A DNA stretch of 64,000 nucleotides from an uncultured Pseudomonadales bacterium. Its GTDB lineage: Bacteria; Pseudomonadota; Gammaproteobacteria; Pseudomonadales; Azotimanducaceae. The notes under the pieces were generated by a model that saw nothing but the letters and a program-made list of their open reading frames with translations, did no database searches and was not told the origin of the DNA. Position 1 is the stretch's first letter. Each line of letters starts with the position of its first letter. The stretch lies in assembly GCA_947258825.1 (NCBI GenBank), contig CAMYJX010000042.1, positions 7,428 through 71,427 of the forward strand, read 5' to 3'. Below, one piece after another: positions 1-8,103 of this stretch. Made by a program: the position numbers and the translations under genes.

Positions 1-1215
1 GGGCTGCGCACGACCGCCGGGCGCGCCGCTCAGACGCAGCAACCGGCCCGGCGCCTCGGCGGTCTTCACCTGTTGCGCGGCGACGTCCCACCAGATGATC
101 GAGACTTTCGGTATCTGCACGCTACCGGGCTGAGTCGCTACCAGCGCATAGCTCTGGCGTCTCAGTCCAACCACGCTGTTGCCCGAAGCGTCGTCCTGCA
201 GATACGGCGGTTCTGGATACTCGCGCAGCGAGGCGTCCGTCAGCGCCGATTCAAGGACGGGAATCGCCGAAGCCACATTGCCCGTTACCCGGACTTCCAT
301 GTCCCTGGAAAGCGGTTCGCCGACTGCCAAACGGCCACTGTCCGGGCTCCACTGGTCCGTTACGGTTACGGCCGTTGCAGGCAGCCAGGGCTGATCGGCC
401 GGGTATTCCGCGGGTACGGGCAGCACTTCCAGCCTCAGCTCTTCGGTGCTGACCCGAACGCCGGAACGGCGCATCCGGCCGTTGCTTTCCAGACGTACGC
501 TGCTGGTAACTGCGATGCTGGGTATGATGAGGGTGCCGCTCTGCTCAGGCAGAATGGCAAACTTCTGCTCGATTACGCCGTAACGCTGGCCGTCCAGAAA
601 GGTGGTGGAAGAACGCGTGTCTCCCAACGCGGTCACTACCGCGTTCGCTACTTCGGGTAAGCCCGGCAGATCGCTGTAGATCTGCGCGCCGCTGGAATAG
701 AAAAGCCGGCGGGTGAGCACGGTTTCCGCCTGCACGTAGACGGGATTTGCGGAGAGCTCCGTCTCGAAGTACACCATGCGGTCGATGGCGTCCCGTACCT
801 GGGAATCCACTGGCCGCACCGTCAGCTGCAAAGGTCTCGTGGATTCGCTGCCGACGTTCACCGGGGGGATGGTCAGCGTGCCCGCCCGCCGGGGTCGCAG
901 GCTGATCTGGTACTCGACCCAGGCCTCCACCTGACCGTTGACGGCCCGGTACTGGCTGGCGCTCTGGGTACCGAGCACGTCGAAGTCTTCTTCCAGCGCG
1001 GACAGCTCCAGCGCCTGGGTCTGGTTCGAATCGGTGGCCCTGATGGTCAGGCGCGTATTGCCCAGCTCGTCAATCACCTGCGGTTCCACCCTCGCGCTCA
1101 GGTCGGCGTCGGCGGGCCCCGGCGCAAGCCCGAAAGCCACCAGCAACACGGCCAGGAACACCGGCAGGCGCCTGCCCGGGAGCTGCAAAGGTGTCTGGCA
1201 GCGCCCGCTGCTCAC
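1..1215 (-). CDS. batD: BatD-like oxygen tolerance protein, N-terminal part
   Basis: About 405 codons are visible and the gene runs off the left edge. It opens with GTG at 1215, sharing GTGA with the stop of the upstream VWA/TPR gene, so translation is probably coupled. Residues 1-37 look like a signal peptide: basic residues, the core LAVLLVAFGLAPG, then PADAD. The following part is beta-strand rich without cysteines, as in the periplasmic Ig-like repeats of BatD; the usual C-terminal membrane segment would lie outside the window. BatD proteins are encoded with MoxR and VWA partners in 'aerotolerance' operons and are thought to work in an envelope complex, but no biochemical activity is established. 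The identification rests on order (moxR-DUF58-DUF4381-VWA-VWA/TPR-BatD) and sequence character. Confidence 0.85.
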   Translation of the reverse strand, partial: MSSGRCQTPLQLPGRRLPVFLAVLLVAFGLAPGPADADLSARVEPQVIDELGNTRLTIRATDSNQTQALELSALEEDFDVLGTQSASQYRAVNGQVEAWVEYQISLRPRRAGTLTIPPVNVGSESTRPLQLTVRPVDSQVRDAIDRMVYFETELSANPVYVQAETVLTRRLFYSSGAQIYSDLPGLPEVANAVVTALGDTRSSTTFLDGQRYGVIEQKFAILPEQSGTLIIPSIAVTSSVRLESNGRMRRSGVRVSTEELRLEVLPVPAEYPADQPWLPATAVTVTDQWSPDSGRLAVGEPLSRDMEVRVTGNVASAIPVLESALTDASLREYPEPPYLQDDASGNSVVGLRRQSYALVATQPGSVQIPKVSIIWWDVAAQQVKTAEAPGRLLRLSGAPGGRAQP

Positions 1216-2963
1216 CAGATCTTCTCCGACTCCCGGCTCCGATACTCGCCGCGGCGCAGCCGCTGGTTGGTCTCGTACTGGAATTTCCGCCGCAGCAGCC
1301 CGCCGGGATCGTCGGGCACCCGGCGCAGCCACTGCTCCATGGCATCCTGGCGCTCGTCGCGACTGGCCTGGGTTTCCTGCTCCCGGGCTTCGGGCTTACC
1401 TTCATCGGACGCCGTCTTCTCGTCTTCCGTTGGTTGCTGCTCCATGTCGTCGCCCTGCTTTCCCGGCTGTTGTTCGGCCTGGTCCTGCTGAGCCGAGCCT
1501 TCGCCCTGCGACTGACTGTCGTCTTCGGAGTTGCTTTCCGCCTGTTCCTGCTGCTGATCGTTCTGCTGCTCGCCAGACTGCTGCTGCTCCATCAGCTGCT
1601 CTACCAGCGCCTTGTTGAAGGCAGCGTCCTCGTGACCGGGATCCTCGGCAAGCACGGTATCGTAGGCTTCGATGGCGGCCTCGAACTCGCCGAGTCGTGC
1701 CAGCGCGTTGCCGAGGTTGTAGACGCCGGCCACGTCGCGGCGACCGCTGAACGCGGCGGCGGCTGCCGGGTATTCGCCGCTTCGGTACAACGCTGCCGCC
1801 TGCCAGTCCGGATCTTCGAACAGGGCGGCGGCCATTTCCGGTTCGCCTTCCTGTATGGCGTCGAATGCCTGCTGGTCTCTGCGCTCCCACAGATCGCTCC
1901 AGATGCCGGCGTGAGCCTGGGGGGTAACGACCGTGAGCAGGAGGGCGCCCGGCACCAGCAGCACGGGAAGCATGACCAGCGCGCCTCGGCGGAAACCTGC
2001 CAGCAGCAGCGGGATGAGCAGGACGCCGACCCAGAAACCCTGGTCGGCCCAGGTGTCGAACTCGCGATCGACCTCGATGGTCTCATCCTCGCTCGGCAAG
2101 GGGGTCGCCAGCAGGTGGTCAATGTCGTCGTCGTCCAGGGTCATCTGACGATAGCGCCCGTAACCGATTTCCGCGATGCTCTCCAGCCGCTGCGAATCGA
2201 GCCGTGCCACAATGCGCTGTCCGTCCTGGCTGCGCAGCACTTCGCCCGGCTGATTCACGAAATCCAGAGGAATGGGCGCGCCGGCGTCCGTTCCCACGCC
2301 CAGGATCGAAAGCGGGTAATCCGCATCGCGCCGCTCCGTGGCATCACTCATGCGATCGATCCCGTCCGTCACCAGCAGCACGCGTCCCTGAGAAATTTTC
2401 GCGTTGGCGAACAGGTCCCGGGCGATGTCCAGCGCGCCCCCCAGGTTGCTGCCCAGCACCGGCATCATCTCCGGGCTCAATGCGGAAAGCAGATTCTGGA
2501 TGGTTCTGGTGTCGTCGGTGAGCGGTACCACGGCATGGGCGTCGCCCGCGTAAACCACCAGCGCCGTGAAGCCCTCGTTTCGCAGTCGCAATATGTCGGT
2601 GATCTTCTGTCTGGCGCGCACCAGACGGGACGGCGCGACGTCCTCCGCAAACATGGACAGCGAGAGATCGAGAACGATCACCAGGGCATCCCCGCGCTGC
2701 TCCACGGGCTGCGGCAAGCGCTCCCAGCTTGGGCCCGCGAGACCCAGCGCTGCCAGCGACAGCGCGGCTCCGACGAACCAGGGCATGCGATTGGTGCTGG
2801 CCTGTCCCGCGGGTTCCAGCAGCACCGCGAGCAGCTCCGGCGCTACGCTGTCTTCCCATTGGCTGCCCTGGATCCGCCGACGCGCCCACAAGGCGACCAG
2901 GATCACGGCGGCGACGATCCCCAGCAACCACCAGGGTCGGACGAAGTGAAAGGCCTCAGGCAT
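1212..2963 (-). CDS. batB: VWA and TPR protein (BatB/BatC fusion)
   Basis: The 583-residue protein has a membrane segment near residues 10-27, a second near 62-77, and a von Willebrand A domain from about 90 to 280 with the MIDAS motif DLSLS (residues 99-103). A hydrophobic pair follows near 310-355, then one or two TPR repeats (about 370-455, e.g. GVYNLGNALARLGEFEAAI). The last ~125 residues are Q/E/D-rich and probably disordered. In some bacteria the VWA (BatB) and TPR (BatC) parts are separate genes; here they are one chain, with TPRs presumably periplasmic. It overlaps batA by 8 bp upstream and batD by 4 bp downstream, so it belongs to one operon. The MIDAS implies divalent-metal-dependent protein binding; partners are inferred to be BatA and MoxR. 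Confidence 0.92.
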   Translation of the reverse strand: MPEAFHFVRPWWLLGIVAAVILVALWARRRIQGSQWEDSVAPELLAVLLEPAGQASTNRMPWFVGAALSLAALGLAGPSWERLPQPVEQRGDALVIVLDLSLSMFAEDVAPSRLVRARQKITDILRLRNEGFTALVVYAGDAHAVVPLTDDTRTIQNLLSALSPEMMPVLGSNLGGALDIARDLFANAKISQGRVLLVTDGIDRMSDATERRDADYPLSILGVGTDAGAPIPLDFVNQPGEVLRSQDGQRIVARLDSQRLESIAEIGYGRYRQMTLDDDDIDHLLATPLPSEDETIEVDREFDTWADQGFWVGVLLIPLLLAGFRRGALVMLPVLLVPGALLLTVVTPQAHAGIWSDLWERRDQQAFDAIQEGEPEMAAALFEDPDWQAAALYRSGEYPAAAAAFSGRRDVAGVYNLGNALARLGEFEAAIEAYDTVLAEDPGHEDAAFNKALVEQLMEQQQSGEQQNDQQQEQAESNSEDDSQSQGEGSAQQDQAEQQPGKQGDDMEQQPTEDEKTASDEGKPEAREQETQASRDERQDAMEQWLRRVPDDPGGLLRRKFQYETNQRLRRGEYRSRESEKIW

Positions 2964-3960
2964 GATGCCTTCGCCTCAGGTCCAGGCCCACCAGCAGGCA
3001 CGTCATCAGCCAGGCGGCGCCCAGCGGCCAGAAGTAGAGCGACGTGATGGGCCGGTAGGTTTCAGCCTCCTGCTCGATAGGCTCCAGCGCGTCGATCAGA
3101 TCATAGATTTCTGCCAGCTGTGCGGTATTGGTGGCGCGGAAATAGCGGCCGCCGGTTGCCCCGGCGATGTCCTGCAGGGTGTCCTCGTCCAGCTCTGCAG
3201 ACGGGTTGATGGTGGTGGAACCAAAGGCGCCGAATATGCTGCGCATGCGCATGGATTCCGCGCCCACGCCAATGGTGTAGATGGTTATGCCTTCCTCGCC
3301 GGCCAGCTGGGCCGCTTTGTCCGGCTCAACCTCACCTACGTTGTTGGCGCCGTCCGTAAGCAGGATCAACACTCGCTCTCCGGCGGGACGCTGGCGCAGA
3401 CGTTTCACGGCAAGCCCGATGGCATCGCCGATGGCCGTCTTGCCGCCCGCGATGCCCACGGGCGCTTCAGTCAGCAGCCGATTCACGCTGGCGAGGTCGA
3501 ACGTCAGCGGCGCCTGAAGGTAGGCGTTGGTACCGAACAGGATTAGGCCGACCCGGTCACCCTGGCGCTGCTCGACAAAGTCGCCCACCACGTTCTTGAC
3601 GACGGTCAACCGATTGACGAGCTGATTGCCCAGCTCCATGTCTTCCGTGCCCATGCTCCCGGATATGTCCACGGCAAGCATCAGGTCGCGCCCCGTCGTG
3701 GGCAGCGCGACAGGTTCGCCCGTCCACTGCGGGCGCGCGGTAGCCATGAGCAGCCCCAGCCAGATCAACCACAGCAGCAGCAGTCGCCAGGCGAAGCGGC
3801 TTTTGACCTCGCTGCGACCGCTGGTGCCATCGGCCTGGAAGCTGCTGACGTCCGGCACGGTGAGCGCAGCCTGCTGCGGTTTCGGGGCGCCACGCAGCAA
3901 GCGGACCAGCAGCGGCAACGGCAACAGCAACAGAACGAAAGGCCACAGGAGCTCGATCAT
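2956..3960 (-). CDS. batA: VWA domain membrane protein BatA
   Basis: The 334-residue protein has two N-terminal membrane helices (about 3-22 and 57-74), a VWA domain with MIDAS DISGS at 98-102, and a C-terminal helix around 306-328, the usual BatA topology with the VWA domain outside the cytoplasm. The segment LILLTDGANNVGEV carries the distal metal-site aspartate typical of VWA folds. BatA/BatB proteins are associated with MoxR AAA+ ATPases in oxidative-stress or envelope-maintenance operons. The start ATG at 3960 overlaps the end of the DUF4381 gene by 4 bp. No odd features. Confidence 0.93.
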   Translation of the reverse strand: MIELLWPFVLLLLPLPLLVRLLRGAPKPQQAALTVPDVSSFQADGTSGRSEVKSRFAWRLLLLWLIWLGLLMATARPQWTGEPVALPTTGRDLMLAVDISGSMGTEDMELGNQLVNRLTVVKNVVGDFVEQRQGDRVGLILFGTNAYLQAPLTFDLASVNRLLTEAPVGIAGGKTAIGDAIGLAVKRLRQRPAGERVLILLTDGANNVGEVEPDKAAQLAGEEGITIYTIGVGAESMRMRSIFGAFGSTTINPSAELDEDTLQDIAGATGGRYFRATNTAQLAEIYDLIDALEPIEQEAETYRPITSLYFWPLGAAWLMTCLLVGLDLRRRHHA

Positions 3961-4460
3961 GGGCGTTCCGGGGCGGCGCCGGGTACCAGGTCAGGTCGGC
4001 TCAGGAACCGGCTGATCAGCGCGTGAAGCCCCTCCACGTCGATCTCGGCATCCGGCCTGAAGCGCCGGTTTCCAAGGCTCGCTCCGGGCCCCTGGGAAAA
4101 GCCCGGCTCGCCGAGATAGTCGTCCAGCATGTTCAGCCAGGCGGTATCGCTTGCTCGCCTTGCCGCATCTACCCCCATGCCGTGGATGAGTAGACGCTTG
4201 AGCAGCGCGTTGCTGGCGTTGGCGTACGCCTCGGGCGACAGCTTGCCGGTGCGGCAGTCCTGGTAGACACCCTCGTACAGCTGCACGGCCCGGCGCAGGG
4301 GCCTTCGCTTCCGATGCGCGCGAATGCCCCGCTGCGCCAGGAAGATGATGGCGGCCAGGGCCAGCAGGGCGAGCAACCACCAGCCGGGGGCGGGAGGCCA
4401 CCAGGACGGGTCCGCCGGCAGGTGGATATCGCGCAGCTGGGCGAGAGCGTCCGGCTGCAT
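3957..4460 (-). CDS. DUF4381 membrane protein of the Bat operon
   Basis: A 167-residue protein with a single membrane span (about 26-43, WWLLALLALAAIIFLAQRG) and a basic cytoplasmic stretch (RAHRKRRPLRRA), followed by a helical soluble domain. Size, topology and position between a DUF58 gene and batA match the DUF4381 family, whose function is unknown. The start abuts the DUF58 stop directly (stop 4461-4463, ATG 4458-4460) and the end overlaps batA by 4 bp, so expression should be coupled. Presumably it bridges the VWA proteins in the membrane; that is inference. Confidence 0.85.
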   Translation of the reverse strand: MQPDALAQLRDIHLPADPSWWPPAPGWWLLALLALAAIIFLAQRGIRAHRKRRPLRRAVQLYEGVYQDCRTGKLSPEAYANASNALLKRLLIHGMGVDAARRASDTAWLNMLDDYLGEPGFSQGPGASLGNRRFRPDAEIDVEGLHALISRFLSRPDLVPGAAPERP

Positions 4461-5369
4461 CTACAGCCACCCCACCGCCTGGTGGACGTTCTTGTCCGTC
4501 GCCAGCAACCCGGACTGGACGGCGCAATCCCTGCACAGGGTTTCGAAGTCCGCCTGGTGCCGGTTGAAACGCTGCTCGTACTTCGCTCTCAGTCGCTGGT
4601 TGCCGGCATCGAACTGCCAGCGGCTGTGGCCGTCGGCGACCGTGTGACGGTCCGCTCGAGGCAGCTGTCGCTCCAGCGGGTCGTAGATACGCACCGCGAC
4701 CACCTCGTTATGGCGGGACAGCGCGCGGAAGGTGTCGCGCCAGTGGTCACCCAGCGGATAGAAATCGCTGATCACGTAGATGCGATGGTTGCTGCGGGCA
4801 AGGCGGCGAACCCGCAGCAGCGCCTCCCGCAGATGTTCGCGGTCGGGCAGCTCAGCGCCACGCTCGAGGGCGTTGTTGAAGCGCACCAGGTCGCCCAGGA
4901 AGCGGGCCAGGTGCTTCAGGTTGCGATAAGGTTTGTGAATCGCCACTTCCTGATTGCCTATGACAAGCCCGCCCACGCGGTCGTTGTGCTGGATGGCGCG
5001 CCACGCTGCCAGCCCGGCGAACTCCGCAGCCGCAACGGATTTCAGGCGCAGGCGGCTGCCGAAGAACATGGACTGGCTCTGGTCCACCACCACGAGCGTC
5101 AGCCGCTCCCGCTCTTCGCGGAAGACTTTGGTGTGCGGTTTGTTCTTCCTCGCGGTGACGCGCCAGTCGATGGTTCTGATGTCGTCGCCGGGCTGGTAGG
5201 CGCGAACCTCGGAGAAATCGATGCCGCGGCCGCGCTGTTTGGACAGCCGGGTGCCGCCCCGGGCGCTGACCACCGATGGCGTTGACAGGGGTTCGGCGAG
5301 CGGCCGGTAGCGCAGCGCCAGAAGATCTCGCAGCTGAACGTAGGGGCCGGTCAGTATCTTTTCAGCCAC
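4461..5369 (-). CDS. DUF58 domain protein
   Basis: A protein of 302 residues read from GTG 5369, chosen because GAGGG lies 8 nt upstream and the start sits 8 bp after the moxR stop; a longer frame begins inside moxR but its extra residues are antisense-like and arginine-rich. The DUF58 signature is clear: GDDIRTIDWRVTAR near residues 80-95, then a VWA-like core with VVVDQSQSM. DUF58 proteins are cytoplasmic or membrane-proximal VWA-like proteins almost always encoded next to MoxR ATPases; their activity is not defined. Member of the moxR-bat operon. Confidence 0.9.
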   Translation of the reverse strand: MAEKILTGPYVQLRDLLALRYRPLAEPLSTPSVVSARGGTRLSKQRGRGIDFSEVRAYQPGDDIRTIDWRVTARKNKPHTKVFREERERLTLVVVDQSQSMFFGSRLRLKSVAAAEFAGLAAWRAIQHNDRVGGLVIGNQEVAIHKPYRNLKHLARFLGDLVRFNNALERGAELPDREHLREALLRVRRLARSNHRIYVISDFYPLGDHWRDTFRALSRHNEVVAVRIYDPLERQLPRADRHTVADGHSRWQFDAGNQRLRAKYEQRFNRHQADFETLCRDCAVQSGLLATDKNVHQAVGWL

Positions 5370-5377
5370 GGGCGCCC

Positions 5378-6385
5378 TCAGGGTACTGGCACCAGATCCA
5401 GCAGCGTGTCCACAACCTGGTCGCTGGACACGCCCTGCGCCTCGGCATCGAACGTGAGAATCAGCCGATGGCGCAGCGCGTCGTGGGCCACCGCCTGGAC
5501 GTCGTCCGGGGTCACGAAGTCCCGTCCGGAAAGCCAGGCCAGCGCTCTGGCGCATTGATCCAGGGCGATGGTGCCGCGGGGGCTGGCGCCATACTCGAGC
5601 CAGGGCGCCAGGTCGCCGCGGGCCTCCCGAGTCGCCATCACCAGCGCCACCAGATAGCGCTCCACCGGCTCTGCCATGTAGATCTGCAGGATCTCCCTGC
5701 GGGCCGCGAACACGTCATCCTGAGTCAGCCGATAGGGCGGCGCAGCTCCCTGACCGCGCACGCCCGACTCCTCCCGAACCAGGTGCAGGATCTCGGTTTC
5801 CGCCTGCTCGCTTGGATAGAGCACGCGGATGTGCATCAGAAACCGGTCCAGCTGAGCTTCGGGCAGAGGGTAGGTGCCCTCCTGCTCGATGGGATTCTGG
5901 GTCGCCATGACAAGGAAAAGGTCCGGCAGCGGGAACGTTTCGCGTCCCACGCTCACCTGATGTTCCGCCATTGCTTCCAGGAGCGCCGACTGTACTTTGG
6001 CTGGCGCCCGATTCACCTCGTCGGCCAGCAACAGGTTGTGAAACACCGGCCCCGGCTGGAATTTGAAGGATCCGTCTTCGGGACGAAAGATTTCGGTTCC
6101 CGTGATGTCGCTTGGCAACAGGTCCGGTGTGAACTGAATGCGATGAAAGTCCCCGTCCACGGCGCTGGCCAGCTCTTTGATGGCCCGGGTCTTTGCCAGG
6201 CCAGGCGCGCCTTCCACCAGCAGGTGCCCGCCGCACAGCAGCGCCATCATTAGGCGCTCCAGCAGCGCTTCCTGGCCGATGATCCTCTGCCTGAGCCAGC
6301 GGGTAACCGCGCCGACCCTGTCCTGTTGAATGCTTTCTGCTGCTTCCATGGATGTCTGTTTTCCCGCTTTTCCGTTCTGGGTCAC
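5378..6385 (-). CDS. MoxR-family AAA+ ATPase
   Basis: The 335-residue protein has Walker A GAPGLAKT (residues 59-66), Walker B LLLADEVNRAP around 117-127, and sensor-1 VMATQNPIEQEG near 165-176, all diagnostic of MoxR ATPases. These act as chaperones that remodel or assemble partner complexes, here probably the VWA proteins encoded just downstream. It is first in the operon, with a 230-bp upstream spacer shared with a divergent DUF2835 gene. An internal ATG (residue 13) could be the real start; the N-terminal 12 residues are not conserved-looking. Confidence 0.93.
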   Translation of the reverse strand: MTQNGKAGKQTSMEAAESIQQDRVGAVTRWLRQRIIGQEALLERLMMALLCGGHLLVEGAPGLAKTRAIKELASAVDGDFHRIQFTPDLLPSDITGTEIFRPEDGSFKFQPGPVFHNLLLADEVNRAPAKVQSALLEAMAEHQVSVGRETFPLPDLFLVMATQNPIEQEGTYPLPEAQLDRFLMHIRVLYPSEQAETEILHLVREESGVRGQGAAPPYRLTQDDVFAARREILQIYMAEPVERYLVALVMATREARGDLAPWLEYGASPRGTIALDQCARALAWLSGRDFVTPDDVQAVAHDALRHRLILTFDAEAQGVSSDQVVDTLLDLVPVP

Positions 6386-6569
6386 CGCCCGCTCTATCAG
6401 ATACCCGGCGACCTGCTCGTCGACGGTCCCGGCATTCTGTCGGGAAGCCTTGGGGGCTTCTGGCGGAAGCCGTCTGTGACCTTTGAAGGGGCGCTATTGT
6501 AGCCGCCCTTTCGAGGCCGCGGGGAGGGGAAATCCAGCCGTGCGCCGAGTTGCCCGCCTGCCCGCCGTC

Positions 6570-6575
6570 TATAAT
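6570..6575 (+). promoter_or_regulatory. Candidate -10 element before DUF2835 gene
   Basis: A perfect TATAAT lies 44 bp before the GTG start. The best -35-like match upstream (TTGCCC, 6550-6555) leaves only a 14-bp spacer, so the promoter is tentative. The rest of the 6386-6618 spacer shows nothing else I can support. Confidence 0.35.
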
Positions 6576-6618
6576 TAGGCAGAGGTTCCATAAACTTTGA
6601 CTGCCCGAAGAGCGAATC

Positions 6619-6840
6619 GTGCGCCAGTACATCCTTGATCTGAACATCCCCTCCACGGAGCTTCTTCGTTACTATCGCGGCAGCGCCAGCCGTGTCTCAG
6701 CGCTGGATCGCAACGGTCGACGGGTGCAGTTTCCAGCGCACGTACTCAGGCCCTTTGTGGGTCGGGACGGCGTTCAGGGGACTTTTACCCTGTGGGTGGG
6801 TGCCGGAAACCGCCTGCAGAATATCCAGCGCGTGCATTGA
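6619..6840 (+). CDS. DUF2835 small protein
   Basis: A 73-residue protein started by GTG at 6619. Its sequence fits the DUF2835 family of small gammaproteobacterial proteins: an N-terminal LDLNIPSTELLRYYRGSAS, an RRVQFPAHVLRPFV centre and a beta-rich end. Function is unknown. It is monocistronic or co-transcribed with pyrD, whose start lies 77 bp downstream, and is divergent from moxR. Confidence 0.8.
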   Translation: MRQYILDLNIPSTELLRYYRGSASRVSALDRNGRRVQFPAHVLRPFVGRDGVQGTFTLWVGAGNRLQNIQRVH

Positions 6841-6917
6841 CGCGATCCGGGCCCCGTCGACGGGACCCGTCGACATGATTCGCGTCGCGGCTTCGCTCTC
6901 CATTAAACTCCCCGCGC

Positions 6918-7952
6918 ATGTATCCACTGCTCCGCTCGCTGCTTTTCTCGATGGACGCGGAAACCTCCCATGAGGTGACCATGGCCGCCCTGCGCCTGTT
7001 TGGTGCCCTGCCGGGCCTCCGGCAGAGCCTCCAGCGTCGCTCGAACCGAGTAGGAGACGGCGCGGGGCGCCGGCTCATGGGCATGGATTTCGCCCACCCC
7101 GTCGGCCTGGCCGCAGGGCTGGACAAGGACGCGCGCGCGGTAGAGGGACTGGCGCGGCTGGGCTTCTCCTTCGTCGAAGTGGGAACCGTGACCCCCAGGC
7201 CTCAGCCGGGCAACCCGCGGCCGCGTCTGTTCCGCGTGCCCGAAGCGTCGGCCCTGATCAATCGCATGGGTTTCAACAACCTCGGCATGCTGGAGATGGC
7301 TCGAAGGCTGGAGGCGCTGCGTCGGCGTGATCGGCTGGGCAGCACCCGGGTGGGGATCAACGTGGGCAAGAACAAAGACACGCCGCTGGACGTGGCAGCC
7401 GAGGATTACACAGCCTGCATGAGGACCCTTTACCCCTACGCTGATTATCTGACCCTGAATCTGTCCTCCCCGAACACGCCAGGCCTGCGCACGCTGCAGT
7501 CGGGCGATGCGCTGGCGACGCTGCTCGGGCGTATCAAGGATTGCCAGGCTCAGCTGACCCGGCAGCACGGGCGAGCGGTACCCGTGCTGCTGAAGATTGC
7601 TCCGGATCTGGCGCTGGAGGATCTCGAGATCATCGCGCGTCAGCTGGTGGCGCACGAGATGGACGGCGTCATCGCGACCAACACGACGATTTCGCGACCT
7701 GGCCTGCAATCACACCCGCTGGCCAGTCAGGCCGGCGGGCTCAGCGGCAGCCCACTGCTGCCGCTGGCGCTGGACGTGGTCGGGCAACTGCGCCAGTTGC
7801 TGGGCCCGGATGTGCCGGTGATCGGCGTCGGCGGCATCATGTGCGCTGACGACGGCCGCGCCATGCTGGCGCGCGGTGCCGACCTGCTGCAGATCTACAC
7901 CGGCCTCATCTATCGCGGGCCCGGGCTGGTGCGCGCTCTGAGCCGGCTTTAG
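6918..7952 (+). CDS. pyrD: Dihydroorotate dehydrogenase (quinone), class 2
   Basis: The 344-residue protein oxidises dihydroorotate to orotate in pyrimidine synthesis, passing electrons to membrane quinone. The N-terminal helical segment (residues 1-40, YPLLRSLLFSMDAETSHE) is the membrane-binding module of class 2 enzymes. FMN/substrate motifs are intact: GLDKDARAV, NRMGFNNLG, NVGKNKDTP, LNLSSPNTPG (the second Ser is the class 2 catalytic base), IATNTT, GGLSGSPL and GVGGI. Length matches the E. coli enzyme closely. Stand-alone gene with a possible hairpin after it. Confidence 0.97.
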   Translation: MYPLLRSLLFSMDAETSHEVTMAALRLFGALPGLRQSLQRRSNRVGDGAGRRLMGMDFAHPVGLAAGLDKDARAVEGLARLGFSFVEVGTVTPRPQPGNPRPRLFRVPEASALINRMGFNNLGMLEMARRLEALRRRDRLGSTRVGINVGKNKDTPLDVAAEDYTACMRTLYPYADYLTLNLSSPNTPGLRTLQSGDALATLLGRIKDCQAQLTRQHGRAVPVLLKIAPDLALEDLEIIARQLVAHEMDGVIATNTTISRPGLQSHPLASQAGGLSGSPLLPLALDVVGQLRQLLGPDVPVIGVGGIMCADDGRAMLARGADLLQIYTGLIYRGPGLVRALSRL

Positions 7953-7973
7953 CCCCGGGGTGGAGACCCGGGG
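7953..7973 (+). terminator. Hairpin after pyrD, possible terminator
   Basis: Right after the pyrD stop, CCCCGGG (7953-7959) pairs with CCCGGGG (7967-7973) around a 7-nt loop. There is no U-run behind it, so intrinsic termination is uncertain. The rest of the 151-bp gap before amtB shows no recognisable sigma-54 promoter. Confidence 0.3.
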
Positions 7974-8085
7974 TGGAGCCCAGAGGTGGCCATGCCGTTA
8001 AAGTTTCAGTAAATTTCCAAACAGCGACTTTAAGTACAAGAATAACGACGACATCGGCCAGGCTGTGGCCTCTGGCTTTTACTAA

Positions 8086-8103
8086 GGGGAAGGGGAAGGG
8101 GAA
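8086..8103 (+). repeat. Hexamer repeat GGGGAA x3 forming the amtB Shine-Dalgarno
   Basis: Three exact GGGGAA units end directly at the amtB ATG (8104). The purine-rich repeat doubles as the ribosome-binding region, so copy number could affect translation initiation. Confidence 0.8.

Noticed and set aside
1191-3047. Long open frame (about 618 codons) on the plus strand through batB/batC
   Set aside because: It is antisense to a clear VWA/TPR gene in a high-GC region and its product has no recognisable domain; a GC-skew artefact.
7953-8103. Sigma-54 promoter for amtB
   Set aside because: A TGGC...GC-like match near 7987 has the wrong GG-to-GC spacing.
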